A stretch of DNA of 47,808 bases from an uncultured Oscillospiraceae bacterium. GTDB taxonomy: Bacteria > Bacillota_A > Clostridia > Oscillospirales > Oscillospiraceae. Below are positions 39,893 through 47,808 of this stretch, one piece after another. The notes beneath the pieces are model-generated. The model made no database searches. It worked only from the letters and a program-made list of their open reading frames with translations, and was not told the origin of the DNA. Numbering within the stretch: position 1 is the first letter of the stretch; each line of letters begins with the position of its first letter. Where the stretch lies: the NCBI GenBank assembly GCA_900757695.1, contig CAAEOU010000099.1, positions 1 to 47,808 of the forward strand, given 5' to 3'. The translations under genes were made by a program, and so were the position numbers.

Positions 39893-41686
39893 ATGACAAA
39901 ACGTGTGCTGACAGCGCTGCTGAGCGCTGCAATGCTTCTGAGTCTGCTGGCTGGCTGCGGCAATAGCAGTTCCAGCGCTTCCAACGCCGGCGAAGCCTCT
40001 GCGGCTCCCACCGAGTCTGCCAAGGAAGAAGCAAAGGCTACGGATATCGGCTCTACGCTGGATCTGTCTACCCCGAAGGAAGATTCCGCCGAGGAAGAGG
40101 ATCCCGCAGAGGCCAACGATCCCAGCCTGCATCTGTATTCTTATGACAGCAACTATGGTGTGGGCGCAAAGACTACTGGTCTGCCTCTGACCACCGAAGG
40201 TGACAGCTTCAGCCTGTGGCTGTCTGTTCCCGGCAACGTGGGTACTCTGTTTGCCAACGGTATGGCAGATCATCCCGTGTTCCAGAAGGCCGAGGAGTTC
40301 ACCGGCGTACACATTGATTTTCTGGAGCAGTCCGCTGAGACCAATGCAGAGAAGTTCAATCTGATGCTGGCCGGCGGTGATTATCCCGATCTGGTCAACG
40401 GCATGGATTACACCGGCGGCAACGATCTGGCGGTAGAGTCTGACTTTGCCATTAATCTGGCGGACGACATTGCCGAGTATGCGCCCAACTACCAGAATAT
40501 CATCAATTCTGATCCCAGCATCATTAAGACCATCACCACCGATGAGGGCAACATTGTGGCCTTCTACACCTTCAACTCTGAGAAGCAGGGCACGACTGAG
40601 GGCGCATGGATCCGTGGCGACTGGCTGGAGGATCTGAACCTTGAGAACCCCAAGACCTATGATGAGTGGGAAAATGTACTGACTGCATTTAAGAATGAGA
40701 AGGGCGCAGAGGAGCCTCTGATGATGCCTTCTGACATGGTTCCCGCCGGTAACTTCCTTGCTTCCGGCTTTGGCATTACCGCTACCTTCCAGTCCATGAT
40801 GGGTTCCGCCTATCCCTACTATGTGGAGGATGGCGAGGTCAAGTATGGTCCTCTGGAGGAGGGCTACAAGGAGTATGTGGAGCTGATCCGTGACTGGATG
40901 GACAAGGGCCTGATCTCCACGACCTTCATTCAGGACAACGCCAACCCCATGGGCGATGTTTACAGCACCAATGTTTCCACCGGCCGTACCGGTATCTTCT
41001 TCAACGGTGTAGGCATGATCGGCATGTTCCAGTCTACCCTGTCCGATGCAGATGCCAACGGCAAGCTGATTGCCTGCTACGATGCCCGTAAGAATGCAGA
41101 CGACGTGCTGCACAATGCCAACGAGGACAGCATCGTGGGCAAGATGGGCATTACCATTACCACTGCCTGCGAGAATCCCGAGCTGGCAATGAAGTGGTGT
41201 GACTTCTGGTATACCGAGGACGGCGTGCTCCTTGCCAACTATGGCATTGAGGGCCAGAGCTTTGAGTTTGACGAGAATGGCCAGCCCTACATTACGGAGC
41301 TGGTTACCAACAATCCCGATGGCCTGAGCCTGATGGATACGCAGTTCATGTATTCCACTGACTCTGTGAACCGTATCAACGATATCACCAAGACCCGCAG
41401 CACCTATACGGAGGCTGGCCTTGAGGCGCGTGATATCTGGGATTATAACCGTGACGATGCCAACACCTATCCCTCTGCTGCAGCACTGACCGCAGACGAG
41501 GCAGATGAGCATTCTTCCATCTACTCTGACATCAACACCTATCTGCAGGAGCAGATCGCACAGTTTATCACCGGTGCAAAGAGCATGGACGAGTGGGATA
41601 CTTTTGTCGAGAAGCTCAAGGATATGGGGATTGAGGACTGCATCCAGCTCAAGCAGGATGCCTATGACCGCTATCTGGCAAGATAA
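39893..41686 (+). CDS. ABC-type extracellular substrate-binding lipoprotein 3
   Basis: 597 residues from ATG 39893 (GGAGG 8 nt upstream). Lipobox LAGC (Cys22), acidic Ser/Ala/Glu linker to about 80, then the same large substrate-binding fold as the proteins at 6756 and 20939: FSLWLSVPGN, FQKAEEFTGVHIDFLE, and C-terminal SMDEWDTFVEKLKDMGIEDC. It is closest to protein 1 by these signatures (TGERSMDEWDSF against TGAKSMDEWDTF; YSDI in both). No permease or ATPase neighbours. It is a single-gene unit with a strong terminator and an unusual palindromic leader, so expression is probably regulated. Ligand unknown. Confidence 0.9.
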   Translation: MTKRVLTALLSAAMLLSLLAGCGNSSSSASNAGEASAAPTESAKEEAKATDIGSTLDLSTPKEDSAEEEDPAEANDPSLHLYSYDSNYGVGAKTTGLPLTTEGDSFSLWLSVPGNVGTLFANGMADHPVFQKAEEFTGVHIDFLEQSAETNAEKFNLMLAGGDYPDLVNGMDYTGGNDLAVESDFAINLADDIAEYAPNYQNIINSDPSIIKTITTDEGNIVAFYTFNSEKQGTTEGAWIRGDWLEDLNLENPKTYDEWENVLTAFKNEKGAEEPLMMPSDMVPAGNFLASGFGITATFQSMMGSAYPYYVEDGEVKYGPLEEGYKEYVELIRDWMDKGLISTTFIQDNANPMGDVYSTNVSTGRTGIFFNGVGMIGMFQSTLSDADANGKLIACYDARKNADDVLHNANEDSIVGKMGITITTACENPELAMKWCDFWYTEDGVLLANYGIEGQSFEFDENGQPYITELVTNNPDGLSLMDTQFMYSTDSVNRINDITKTRSTYTEAGLEARDIWDYNRDDANTYPSAAALTADEADEHSSIYSDINTYLQEQIAQFITGAKSMDEWDTFVEKLKDMGIEDCIQLKQDAYDRYLAR

Positions 41687-41707
41687 GTCTCCCCTGTTGC
41701 TGTAATG

Positions 41708-41738
41708 AACCGGCCCGAAGCATTGCTTCGGGCCGGTT
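41708..41738 (+). terminator. Terminator of substrate-binding protein 3
   Basis: A 14-bp perfect stem (AACCGGCCCGAAGC) with a 3-nt loop, then TTTTGC. Confidence 0.9.
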
Positions 41739-41832
41739 TTGCATTTGCGGCGTTAACGTATGAGCTCCATTTATAGGTTCAACGTCAATAGTTGGGCAGC
41801 AAAAAGTATCGTAAATTATTCGGAAGACAAGG

Positions 41833-41863
41833 AAAAACCGCTGATTTCTGGCGAAATCAGCGG
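41833..41863 (-). terminator. tRNA-type terminator next to the fMet fragment
   Basis: An 11-bp stem (41838-41848 / 41853-41863), 4-nt loop, followed by TTTTTCC on the minus strand. It would have served the tRNA whose 3' end remains at 41869. Confidence 0.8.
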
Positions 41864-41868
41864 CGATT

Positions 41869-41915
41869 TGGTTGCGGGGGCCGGATTTGAACCGACGGCC
41901 GACCGGTTATGAGAG
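41869..41915 (-). pseudogene. 3' half of an initiator tRNA-fMet
   Basis: On the minus strand the sequence runs from the anticodon loop CTCATAA, through CCGGTCGGCCG, the T-arm GTCGG-TTCAAAT-CCGGC and the acceptor strand CCCCGCA to ACCA. This matches bacterial initiator tRNA. The 5' acceptor, D-arm and 5' anticodon strand are missing: the sequence before the loop cannot pair with CCGGT. The break at the anticodon loop, with an intact 3' end and terminator, is what tRNA-targeting integrases leave at the distal end of an inserted or former element. Confidence 0.75.
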
Positions 41916-42270
41916 CGTCTCTGCGGCAATTCCGTGGATGGATTGCACAATCCGGCACGGATTGGACGATATTTCGGCACAATCAGGGAGATTTCGGCCT
42001 GTTTTGTCCAACTGGTGCGCCAACGTTTTTCTGGTAGTGGGTCAGAATGTGGGTCAGGGCACTAAACGAGGCTTCTATCTGCACACTTCCTTTGATTCTG
42101 AGAAAAAATTTCAAGTAGTTATTCTCTATATACATCTGTACGCAGAAATGCCCACACATTCTTCCACACGATTTGGGGAAATTACACTCAAAAACAATGC
42201 TACATTGCGGATCTTATATTGGTGTTACTGTTTACTTTCAGTACCAAACCTATACAAATCAGTTTTCCAT
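41916..42270. other. Gap without a convincing gene
   Basis: About 355 nt between the fMet fragment and the LytTR operon promoter. Open frames here overlap the tRNA remnant or lack ribosome sites. The sequence is AT-richer on the right side. It may be decayed mobile DNA. Confidence 0.55.
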
Positions 42271-42272
42271 AT

Positions 42273-42280
42273 GGTATAAT
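42273..42280 (+). promoter_or_regulatory. Extended -10 promoter of the LytTR operon
   Basis: TGGTATAAT-type extended -10 (TATAAT at 42275-42280), 31 nt before the start codon, with no good -35. Confidence 0.55.
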
Positions 42281-42310
42281 TTGTGTACTTGAACATCGGA
42301 GGAATCCCCA

Positions 42311-43033
42311 ATGAACATCAACGTAGCAATCTGTGAAGACGTGGCCGCCGAACGTGACTATTTAATCGGGCTACTTCAAAAGTGGGAGCAGCTTGGCGGC
42401 CACACCCTGCAAATATCCGCATTTCTCAGCGCAGAACGGTTTTGGAGCGCATACGAGGACGGCTACCGTCCGGAGCTTCTGCTGCTGGATGTGGAAATGC
42501 CAGGACAGAACGGAATGGAGCTTGCCAAAAGGCTACGCCAGCTTCATGATGATACTCCACTTGTCTTTATTACCGGATATTCCGACTATATGGCAGAGGG
42601 GTATGACGTTGCTGCACTGCACTATCTGTTGAAGCCGGTTTCAGAACAAGCACTTGAGCGGGTTCTGAACCGCACTTTGGAGCAGCTGCAGCATCAGCGG
42701 AAATTCCTACTGTGTACTTCGGACGGCGTAACGCAGAAGCTCTATTTTGACGAGATCCTGTACGTTGAGGTATTGTCCCATACTGTGACCATTCACGGGG
42801 ACAGAGGGAAGGACTATCTCCTCCATATGACAATTCGGGAGCTGGAACAGGAGCTGGGAAATACCTTTTGCCGCTGCCACCGTTCCTTCCTGGTCAACCT
42901 TGTAAGAATCCATCAGATTAAAAAGACAGATATCCTTCTGGACTCTGGTGTGGTGGTTCCCATGTCACGGCGTTTGGCTGCGGATGTGAATCAGGCATTC
43001 TTTGCGTATTACCGTAGGGAGGCAGAGAAATGA
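42311..43033 (+). CDS. LytTR-family response regulator (AgrA/ComE-like)
   Basis: 240 residues. Receiver domain about 1-120 with Glu9/Asp10, phosphorylatable Asp60 (LLLLDVEMPGQNGMEL), conserved FITGYSDYMAEGYDV and LLKP. C-terminal LytTR DNA-binding domain about 135-235 (ILYVEVLSHTVTIHGDRG, CRCHRSFLVNLVRI). This family usually regulates peptide-signalling, bacteriocin or virulence genes. GGAGG-like site (CGGAGGAA) 8 nt upstream. Its stop overlaps the kinase start in ATGA, so they are coupled. The likely target is the ABC exporter operon 800 nt downstream; direct-repeat LytTR boxes were not clearly visible. Confidence 0.93.
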   Translation: MNINVAICEDVAAERDYLIGLLQKWEQLGGHTLQISAFLSAERFWSAYEDGYRPELLLLDVEMPGQNGMELAKRLRQLHDDTPLVFITGYSDYMAEGYDVAALHYLLKPVSEQALERVLNRTLEQLQHQRKFLLCTSDGVTQKLYFDEILYVEVLSHTVTIHGDRGKDYLLHMTIRELEQELGNTFCRCHRSFLVNLVRIHQIKKTDILLDSGVVVPMSRRLAADVNQAFFAYYRREAEK

Positions 43034-43749
43034 AATATGTATATCTGCTTGGTGGCGCTCTGCTCTTGGGAATCCTCGTTTTGCTGGTGCGGCAGTGGCT
43101 AATCCGCCAGGTTGACCGGCGCATTTCTGGCTATCAGAACGATCTTTTAAATCGCCACGTTGAAGAAGTGGAGCAGATGTACCGTCAGGTTCGTGGATGG
43201 CGGCATGATTATAGAAATCACATTCAAGTGATGAAAGCACATCTGGATGCGGGGAGATATGAGGAACTGGATCACTATCTTCAGCTATTAGGAGAGGATC
43301 TGGCTTCGGTGGATACCGTGATCAAGACCGGAAACGTGATGGTAGATGCCATTCTGAATAGCAAGCTGAACCTTGCTGCCAGTCAGGAGATCGCTGTGAA
43401 CGTGAAAGCTACGGTACCGCCCACACTATCTGTGGAATCCATAGACATCTGCGTGATTCTCGGTAATCTCATGGACAACGCTATTGAAGCGTGTATGAGA
43501 TTGGCTGATTCGCAAAAGCGCTTTATTCGGGTCTATATGGGCAGTCATAAGGGGCAGTTCTACATTTCTGTCACCAATTCAGCCTCAGCGCTTCGGAGAA
43601 AAGGACAGAGCTATTTGAGCACAAAGTCTCAGGACGGCCATGGATTTGGCCTCGTGCGAATTGACCGGGTTGCCGCAAAGTACGGCGGCTCCGTCAACCG
43701 TCAAAGTGAGGAAGGCGTGTTTGCAACGGAGATTCTACTGCCAATTTAA
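43030..43749 (+). CDS. GHKL sensor histidine kinase, short (AgrC-like core)
   Basis: 239 residues. One N-terminal membrane helix (5-24), then a coiled-coil, the phospho-acceptor His59 in the RHDYRNH motif, N-box NLMDNAIEAC (Asn150), and G-box DGHGFGLVRID near 203. AgrC proteins have about 430 residues with six helices that bind the peptide signal; here that sensor is missing, so the kinase must sense through its single helix, another protein, or the membrane itself. Short versions like this accompany ABC exporters in Firmicutes that respond to cell-envelope antibiotics. It partners with the overlapping LytTR regulator. A terminator separates it from the ABC genes. Confidence 0.9.
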   Translation: MKYVYLLGGALLLGILVLLVRQWLIRQVDRRISGYQNDLLNRHVEEVEQMYRQVRGWRHDYRNHIQVMKAHLDAGRYEELDHYLQLLGEDLASVDTVIKTGNVMVDAILNSKLNLAASQEIAVNVKATVPPTLSVESIDICVILGNLMDNAIEACMRLADSQKRFIRVYMGSHKGQFYISVTNSASALRRKGQSYLSTKSQDGHGFGLVRIDRVAAKYGGSVNRQSEEGVFATEILLPI

Positions 43750-43754
43750 CCACT

Positions 43755-43800
43755 TGCGCTCCTACGATGACCATTCACGCAGGAGCGCACCATTTTTATT
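43755..43800 (+). terminator. Terminator after the kinase gene
   Basis: A 9-bp stem (TGCGCTCCT / AGGAGCGCA, 43755-43763 / 43781-43789), 17-nt loop, then CCATTTTTATTTTT. It partly insulates the ABC operon. Confidence 0.75.
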
Positions 43801-43840
43801 TTTGATCTGTTAATATGTCGGTGTAAGGAGGTGCTAAAGC

Positions 43841-45676
43841 ATGGAACATGCAGAAAAACCCAAATACACCTTAATGCAAAATATATGCTATCTTGTGAAA
43901 CACGTTTGGACTTGGGACAAATTCTTCCTGCTGTGCATAGGGATCAACATTGTGTCAGCGCTGCTCTTTGCATTGGGATCGATGTTTCTTCCAAAGGCCG
44001 TATTGGCCGACCTGGAAGCGCAGGTTTCGGTCAGCACCCTGCTAATTACCATCCTGCTCCTGTCTGGTGGAATAGCGGTAGCAAGCGGAATTCAGGCTTG
44101 GAGCAATGGACAGATTGAATTTCACAAAATGCTGACCCGTTGCCGGTTTAGCTTTCCGGTCTATGTGAAAGCCTTGACCGTGGACTATCAGCAATTCGAT
44201 ACCGCCGCCTATCAGGAGATCAAGAAAAAGGCCTATGAACCCACAGGGTGCAACAGCTCTGCTCTGGAAGCAGTCTGGCCGGCCCTCATAAAGGCCCTGA
44301 CCAGCGGACTGGGCATCTTCACCTATGCCGCAATTCTCTTTCAGGTTGGTTGGTGGATTGCTTTGCTGGCTGCTGGGTGCGCCGTGATTTCTTTCCTCGT
44401 TCGAGATCGAATTATGCGCCAGCGCCATGCAGATACAGCTGAATGGGTGAAATATGCCTCGAAGCCCTATTACCTCAACGACAAGTCGGGAGATTACCAC
44501 TACGGGAAGGATATTCGCATTTTCTCCATGGGGAACTGGTTCCGAGAGATTTTTGATATCCACATTCGGCTCTGCGAGGATTGGCAGCTGCGGCATGAAA
44601 AGCCCCTGTGGAAGGCGGATCTACTGGACAGCATCCTGACCCTGTGCCGGGAGGGGATTGCCTATGCATACCTGATTGATCTTGTTCTGCATGGACAAAT
44701 TCTCGCATCGGATTTTGTGCTGTACTTCGCAGCCCTTGCCGGATTCTCCACTTGGATTTTGGATGCGGCCAATCAGCTCAGTATGCTGTCCCGTTACAGC
44801 AATCAGATCTGTGATTTCCGTGCTATGTTGGAAGAACCGGACGTGTTCCGCCACGGCAGCGGCGAAACAGCCCAAGCCCGCATGGGCCGTCCCGTGGAAA
44901 TCACATTGCAGGATGTCAGTTACCGCTATCCCGGTGCCGAAGTGGATGCAATCTCCCACCTGAATCTGACGATCCATCCCGGTGAAAAGCTGGCCGTCGT
45001 CGGCCTGAATGGCGCTGGTAAAACCACGCTGGTCAAGCTGATCTGCGGATTGCTGGATCCCACGGAGGGCGCTGTGTTCTGCAATGGGATCAACGTGAAG
45101 GACTTTGACAGGCAGGAATACTACAAGCTGTTTTCCGTGGTGTTTCAGGATTTCTATCTCCCGCCTCTGACCATTGCAGAGGCAATTTCCTGTGATACCC
45201 TTGAGAACACCGATTTTGACCGGGTCGCTGAATGTCTCGCCCTCGCAGATTTGACCGGGAAGATCGACACCCTTCCACAGGGGGTCCACTCCCTGCTGGT
45301 TCGTGATGTCAACGAGGATGCCGTGGAGCTGTCCGGAGGCGAGACGCAAAGGCTGCTCCTTGCCCGTGCGCTGTATAAGAAAGCGCCCATGGTCATTCTG
45401 GACGAGCCCACCGCAGCCCTGGATCCCATTGCGGAGCACCAAATGTATCAGAAATACCATAAAATGACTCAGGAACGGACCTCTGTGTATATCTCCCATC
45501 GGCTGTCCAGCACACGGTTCTGTGACAGAATTCTGTATTTGGAGAATGGGGCCATTGCAGAAGCAGGCTCGCATGCAGAGCTGCTTGCCCTTCACGGCAA
45601 GTATTATGATCTGTTTTCCGTTCAAAGCCAGTATTACAAAGAACAGCCGAAAGGAGGTGCGGAACATGAAGAATAA
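43841..45676 (+). CDS. ABC exporter subunit A (permease-ATPase fusion)
   Basis: 611 residues. About 1-330 is a transmembrane domain with roughly six helices (ILLLSGGIAVASGI, ILFQVGWWIALLAAGCAVI); 350-600 is the nucleotide-binding domain with Walker A (GLNGAGKTT, near 388), Q-loop (FQDFYLPP), signature LSGGETQ (near 495), Walker B (MVILDEPTAALDP) and switch His (SHRLSS). This half-transporter should pair with the next gene, which overlaps by 11 nt, to make a heterodimeric exporter in the plasma membrane. AAGGAGG 8 nt upstream of ATG. No peptidase C39 domain is present, so it is not a classic leader-cleaving bacteriocin exporter. Substrate: possibly a peptide, lipid or antibiotic. Confidence 0.92.
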   Translation: MEHAEKPKYTLMQNICYLVKHVWTWDKFFLLCIGINIVSALLFALGSMFLPKAVLADLEAQVSVSTLLITILLLSGGIAVASGIQAWSNGQIEFHKMLTRCRFSFPVYVKALTVDYQQFDTAAYQEIKKKAYEPTGCNSSALEAVWPALIKALTSGLGIFTYAAILFQVGWWIALLAAGCAVISFLVRDRIMRQRHADTAEWVKYASKPYYLNDKSGDYHYGKDIRIFSMGNWFREIFDIHIRLCEDWQLRHEKPLWKADLLDSILTLCREGIAYAYLIDLVLHGQILASDFVLYFAALAGFSTWILDAANQLSMLSRYSNQICDFRAMLEEPDVFRHGSGETAQARMGRPVEITLQDVSYRYPGAEVDAISHLNLTIHPGEKLAVVGLNGAGKTTLVKLICGLLDPTEGAVFCNGINVKDFDRQEYYKLFSVVFQDFYLPPLTIAEAISCDTLENTDFDRVAECLALADLTGKIDTLPQGVHSLLVRDVNEDAVELSGGETQRLLLARALYKKAPMVILDEPTAALDPIAEHQMYQKYHKMTQERTSVYISHRLSSTRFCDRILYLENGAIAEAGSHAELLALHGKYYDLFSVQSQYYKEQPKGGAEHEE

Positions 45677-47543
45677 CACGCCGTTGGGAATCCGGAAATG
45701 CCTTGCGCTTACCCGCAGAGCCTTTGAAATCCAGTGGAGGATCAATCGCAAATTCTTTCTCAGCAATGGATGTTATGGCATCATCAGCACCCTCAGTCCT
45801 TTTGCGACCATCTGGTTTTCCGCACGTTTGCTCAGTGAGCTGGCCGGGCAATGCCGTCCAGGAAAGCTGGCATTCTGGGCAGTCTGCGCCGCCTGCACCG
45901 GGCTTTTGATCCGGCTGCTCACCAGCACAGCCGAGCATTGGAAAGATGCAAACCAGCTCACCTTTTGGCATAGAACCGAGCATCTGTATGCGGAGAAAAT
46001 GCAGTCCATGGATTTTGAGGATGTCGAGGATGCCAGGGTTCATGAGCTCCGCTCTCAGATCGGTCAGAATGATAACTATAACAACTTTGGCCTGAACCGC
46101 CCCTTGTGGGAGATCAATGGAATTATCTCTGCGTTGACGGGAGTTCTTGCTTCCGTTGCTATGACAGTTTCTCTGTTTCAAAGCAGCGTCAATCATGGCT
46201 TCTCCATGCAATGGCTGAATTCGCCTCTATGCGTAGTGGTGCTTCTGGGACTGATTTTTGCAGCCGCATTTGTGTCCATACGAATGACCGCAATTTCAAC
46301 AGCGTGCGTCTGCGGAATGACCGCCATGGAACACGTCAAGAAGGGTAACCGCATCTGGGTATATTATGGTTTCCACCTCCCGGACCTGACCAAAGCGGGT
46401 ATGGATATCCGGCTCTATCACATGGACTGTGGCATTCGAGCTGCGCTGGAGCAGAGCCAAAAAGAGAACTGGGAGGTAGAAACAGCCACAGCCAATGTCC
46501 GTGGAAGATGCGAAGGCATTAGCCAGCTGTCCGGAAGTATCTGTTATGGGCTTTGCTACATCTATGTGGCGCTAAAGGCCCTTGGGGATGCGTTTCCCAT
46601 TGGCTTCGTGGTTCAGTATGTTGGTGCCATCGGGCAATTTTCCGAGTCTGTACGGAAGCTGGCAGTCAGCGTGACGTCCCTGATCCAAAACGCAAGTTAC
46701 TTGGAAGTGACCTATTCCTTTCTGGACATCGAAAACAAGAAGTATATGGGAACCATCCCGGTGGAAAAACGGGATGACAATGAATTTGAGATTGAGTTCC
46801 GGGACGTGTCCTTCCGCTATCCCGGCAGCGAAACCGATGCCCTGAAGCATCTGAGCTTTCGCTTCAAGCTGGGAACAAAGCTGGCGGTAGTGGGCATGAA
46901 CGGCAGTGGAAAATCCACTATGATTAAGCTGCTTTGCCGTCTGTACGACCCCACAGAAGGAGAAATTCTCCTAAACGGCATCAATATTCAAAAGTATGAC
47001 TATGATGAATATATGTCCCTGTTTTCCGTGGTATTTCAGGATTTTCAGCTGTTTTCCTTTACGCTGGGGGAAAATGTGGCATCCAGTCGGAACTATGATC
47101 GTGTCAAGGCCCAGCGGTGCCTGAAGCAAGCTGGCTTTGGGCAGCGGTTTTTCCAACTGCCCAAAGGATTGGATACCTATCTGAATCAGGACTTCGATCA
47201 GAGCGGTGTTACCATGTCCGGCGGAGAAGCACAAAAAATCGCATTGGCAAGAGCGCTCTATAAAGATGCCCCCTTTATGATCTTGGATGAGCCCACCGCC
47301 GCTTTAGATCCCATGGCAGAATATGAAATCTATACCCGATTCAACGATATGGTTGGAAGAAAAACAGCGGTGTATATTTCTCATCGGCTTTCCTCCTGCC
47401 GCTTCTGTGATGAGATTGCCGTATTCCATGAGGGAAAGCTGGTACAATACGGGACGCATTCCCAGCTACTAGCGGATCCGAATGGGCAGTATTACGCACT
47501 TTGGACCGCTCAGGCGCAATATTATACGGAGGAAAGTGTGTAA
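45666..47543 (+). CDS. ABC exporter subunit B (permease-ATPase fusion)
   Basis: 625 residues from ATG 45666 (AAAGGAGG 8 nt upstream), starting inside the end of subunit A. Transmembrane domain about 1-340; ATPase domain about 370-620 with Walker A (GMNGSGKST, near 410), FQDFQLFSFTLGENVA, signature MSGGEAQ (near 516), Walker B (FMILDEPTAALDP) and switch His (SHRLSS). The signature carries Met in place of Leu, but all catalytic residues including the Walker B Glu are present in both subunits, so neither site is obviously degenerate. Coupled translation supports a heterodimer. Adjacent two-component genes suggest induction by the substrate or by envelope stress. Confidence 0.92.
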   Translation: MKNNTPLGIRKCLALTRRAFEIQWRINRKFFLSNGCYGIISTLSPFATIWFSARLLSELAGQCRPGKLAFWAVCAACTGLLIRLLTSTAEHWKDANQLTFWHRTEHLYAEKMQSMDFEDVEDARVHELRSQIGQNDNYNNFGLNRPLWEINGIISALTGVLASVAMTVSLFQSSVNHGFSMQWLNSPLCVVVLLGLIFAAAFVSIRMTAISTACVCGMTAMEHVKKGNRIWVYYGFHLPDLTKAGMDIRLYHMDCGIRAALEQSQKENWEVETATANVRGRCEGISQLSGSICYGLCYIYVALKALGDAFPIGFVVQYVGAIGQFSESVRKLAVSVTSLIQNASYLEVTYSFLDIENKKYMGTIPVEKRDDNEFEIEFRDVSFRYPGSETDALKHLSFRFKLGTKLAVVGMNGSGKSTMIKLLCRLYDPTEGEILLNGINIQKYDYDEYMSLFSVVFQDFQLFSFTLGENVASSRNYDRVKAQRCLKQAGFGQRFFQLPKGLDTYLNQDFDQSGVTMSGGEAQKIALARALYKDAPFMILDEPTAALDPMAEYEIYTRFNDMVGRKTAVYISHRLSSCRFCDEIAVFHEGKLVQYGTHSQLLADPNGQYYALWTAQAQYYTEESV

Positions 47544-47606
47544 TATACCGATATCATCCGAGAAATCGGCTTGCAGTATCCTGCTGCACACTTCCTGCTC
47601 TATCAT

Positions 47607-47652
47607 AAGGCCCACAGTATTTCCCTTAACCGGGAGCAATACTGTGGGCCTT
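47607..47652 (+). terminator. Terminator of the ABC operon
   Basis: A 15-bp outer stem (AAGGCCCACAGTATT, 47607-47621 / 47638-47652) with an inner TCCC/GGGA stem, then TCTG. It lies 63 nt past the stop. Confidence 0.8.
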
Positions 47653-47808
47653 TCTGCGGCAATGTCGTAATAGAGGAAGTCTATTTTTGGTGTGCTGTTC
47701 ATCCTGAACGATAAGGTACAATATTTTTCGCACAATTACATATAGAAAGAGAGTCCCTGAATCGTGTAAGATATAGCTACCACAACAACATCAACACGAA
47801 AGAAGGAA
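47653..47808 (+). promoter_or_regulatory. Leader of a gene beyond the window
   Basis: AT-rich sequence ending in AAAGAAGGAA at the window edge, which looks like the ribosome site of a plus-strand gene starting just outside. No gene is visible inside. Confidence 0.45.

Noticed and set aside
41872..42279. 135-codon frame starting inside the tRNA-fMet remnant
   Set aside because: Its first residues are the tRNA sequence translated; this is a common false ORF.
47469..47735. 88-codon minus-strand frame after the ABC operon
   Set aside because: It runs across the end of the exporter gene and its terminator and has no ribosome site.

Overview
The window looks like chromosomal DNA of a GC-rich, anaerobic gut-type member of the Clostridia (Oscillospiraceae-like). 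The evidence is AGGAGG-type ribosome sites, Gram-positive lipoprotein signals with long Ala/Glu/Ser linkers, a CCA-encoding tRNA-Thr, AgrA/AgrC-like signalling, an iron-sulfur flavin enoate-reductase family, and similarity of one operon to Bacillus ydjGHI. The taxon is inferred. No transposase, integrase, phage gene or CRISPR array was seen.

Layout. (1) 1-1040: 3' part of a MATE exporter. (2) 1163-8543: an accessory block with a small PH-like protein, three translationally coupled NTF2/SnoaL-like proteins, a large Old-Yellow-Enzyme-type FMN/4Fe-4S/FAD oxidoreductase and a substrate-binding lipoprotein. (3) 9022-14998: cysK, preceded by a Cys-codon leader peptide whose Cys codons lie inside a stem that ends beside the cysK ribosome site, then a diverging methionine operon (detached MetH activation domain, MetH core, and a fused homocysteine methyltransferase/methylene-THF reductase). 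(4) 15041-17097: a small membrane protein, tcdA and a lipoprotein. (5) 17168-25030: a second oxidoreductase paralogue, an AraC regulator diverging from a second substrate-binding lipoprotein, and a cytosolic beta-helix-like protein. (6) 25315-28540: a split sensor/kinase/LuxR-regulator operon. (7) 28804-36207: a membrane-stress-type operon like B. subtilis ydjGHI (SPFH, TFIIB-type zinc ribbon, TPM), without PspA in the window. (8) 36340-36649: tRNA-Thr plus a duplicated terminator and a broken tRNA. (9) 36792-41686: aminopeptidase P, a CmpB-like membrane protein and a third substrate-binding lipoprotein. (10) 41869-47543: a tRNA-fMet 3' fragment, then a LytTR/GHKL two-component pair and a two-gene ABC exporter.

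The best candidate for an undescribed system is the set in (2) and (5). Five otherwise unrelated proteins (PH-like, NTF2-like, two oxidoreductases, beta-helix) carry Gly-Pro-rich low-complexity segments, and the oxidoreductases have an altered active-site motif. A reasonable hypothesis is uptake or sensing by substrate-binding lipoproteins followed by isomerase/dehydratase and enoate-reductase chemistry on an unknown unsaturated compound, with the Gly-Pro segments as possible assembly elements. The second strongest signal is the proposed cysteine-responsive leader of cysK.
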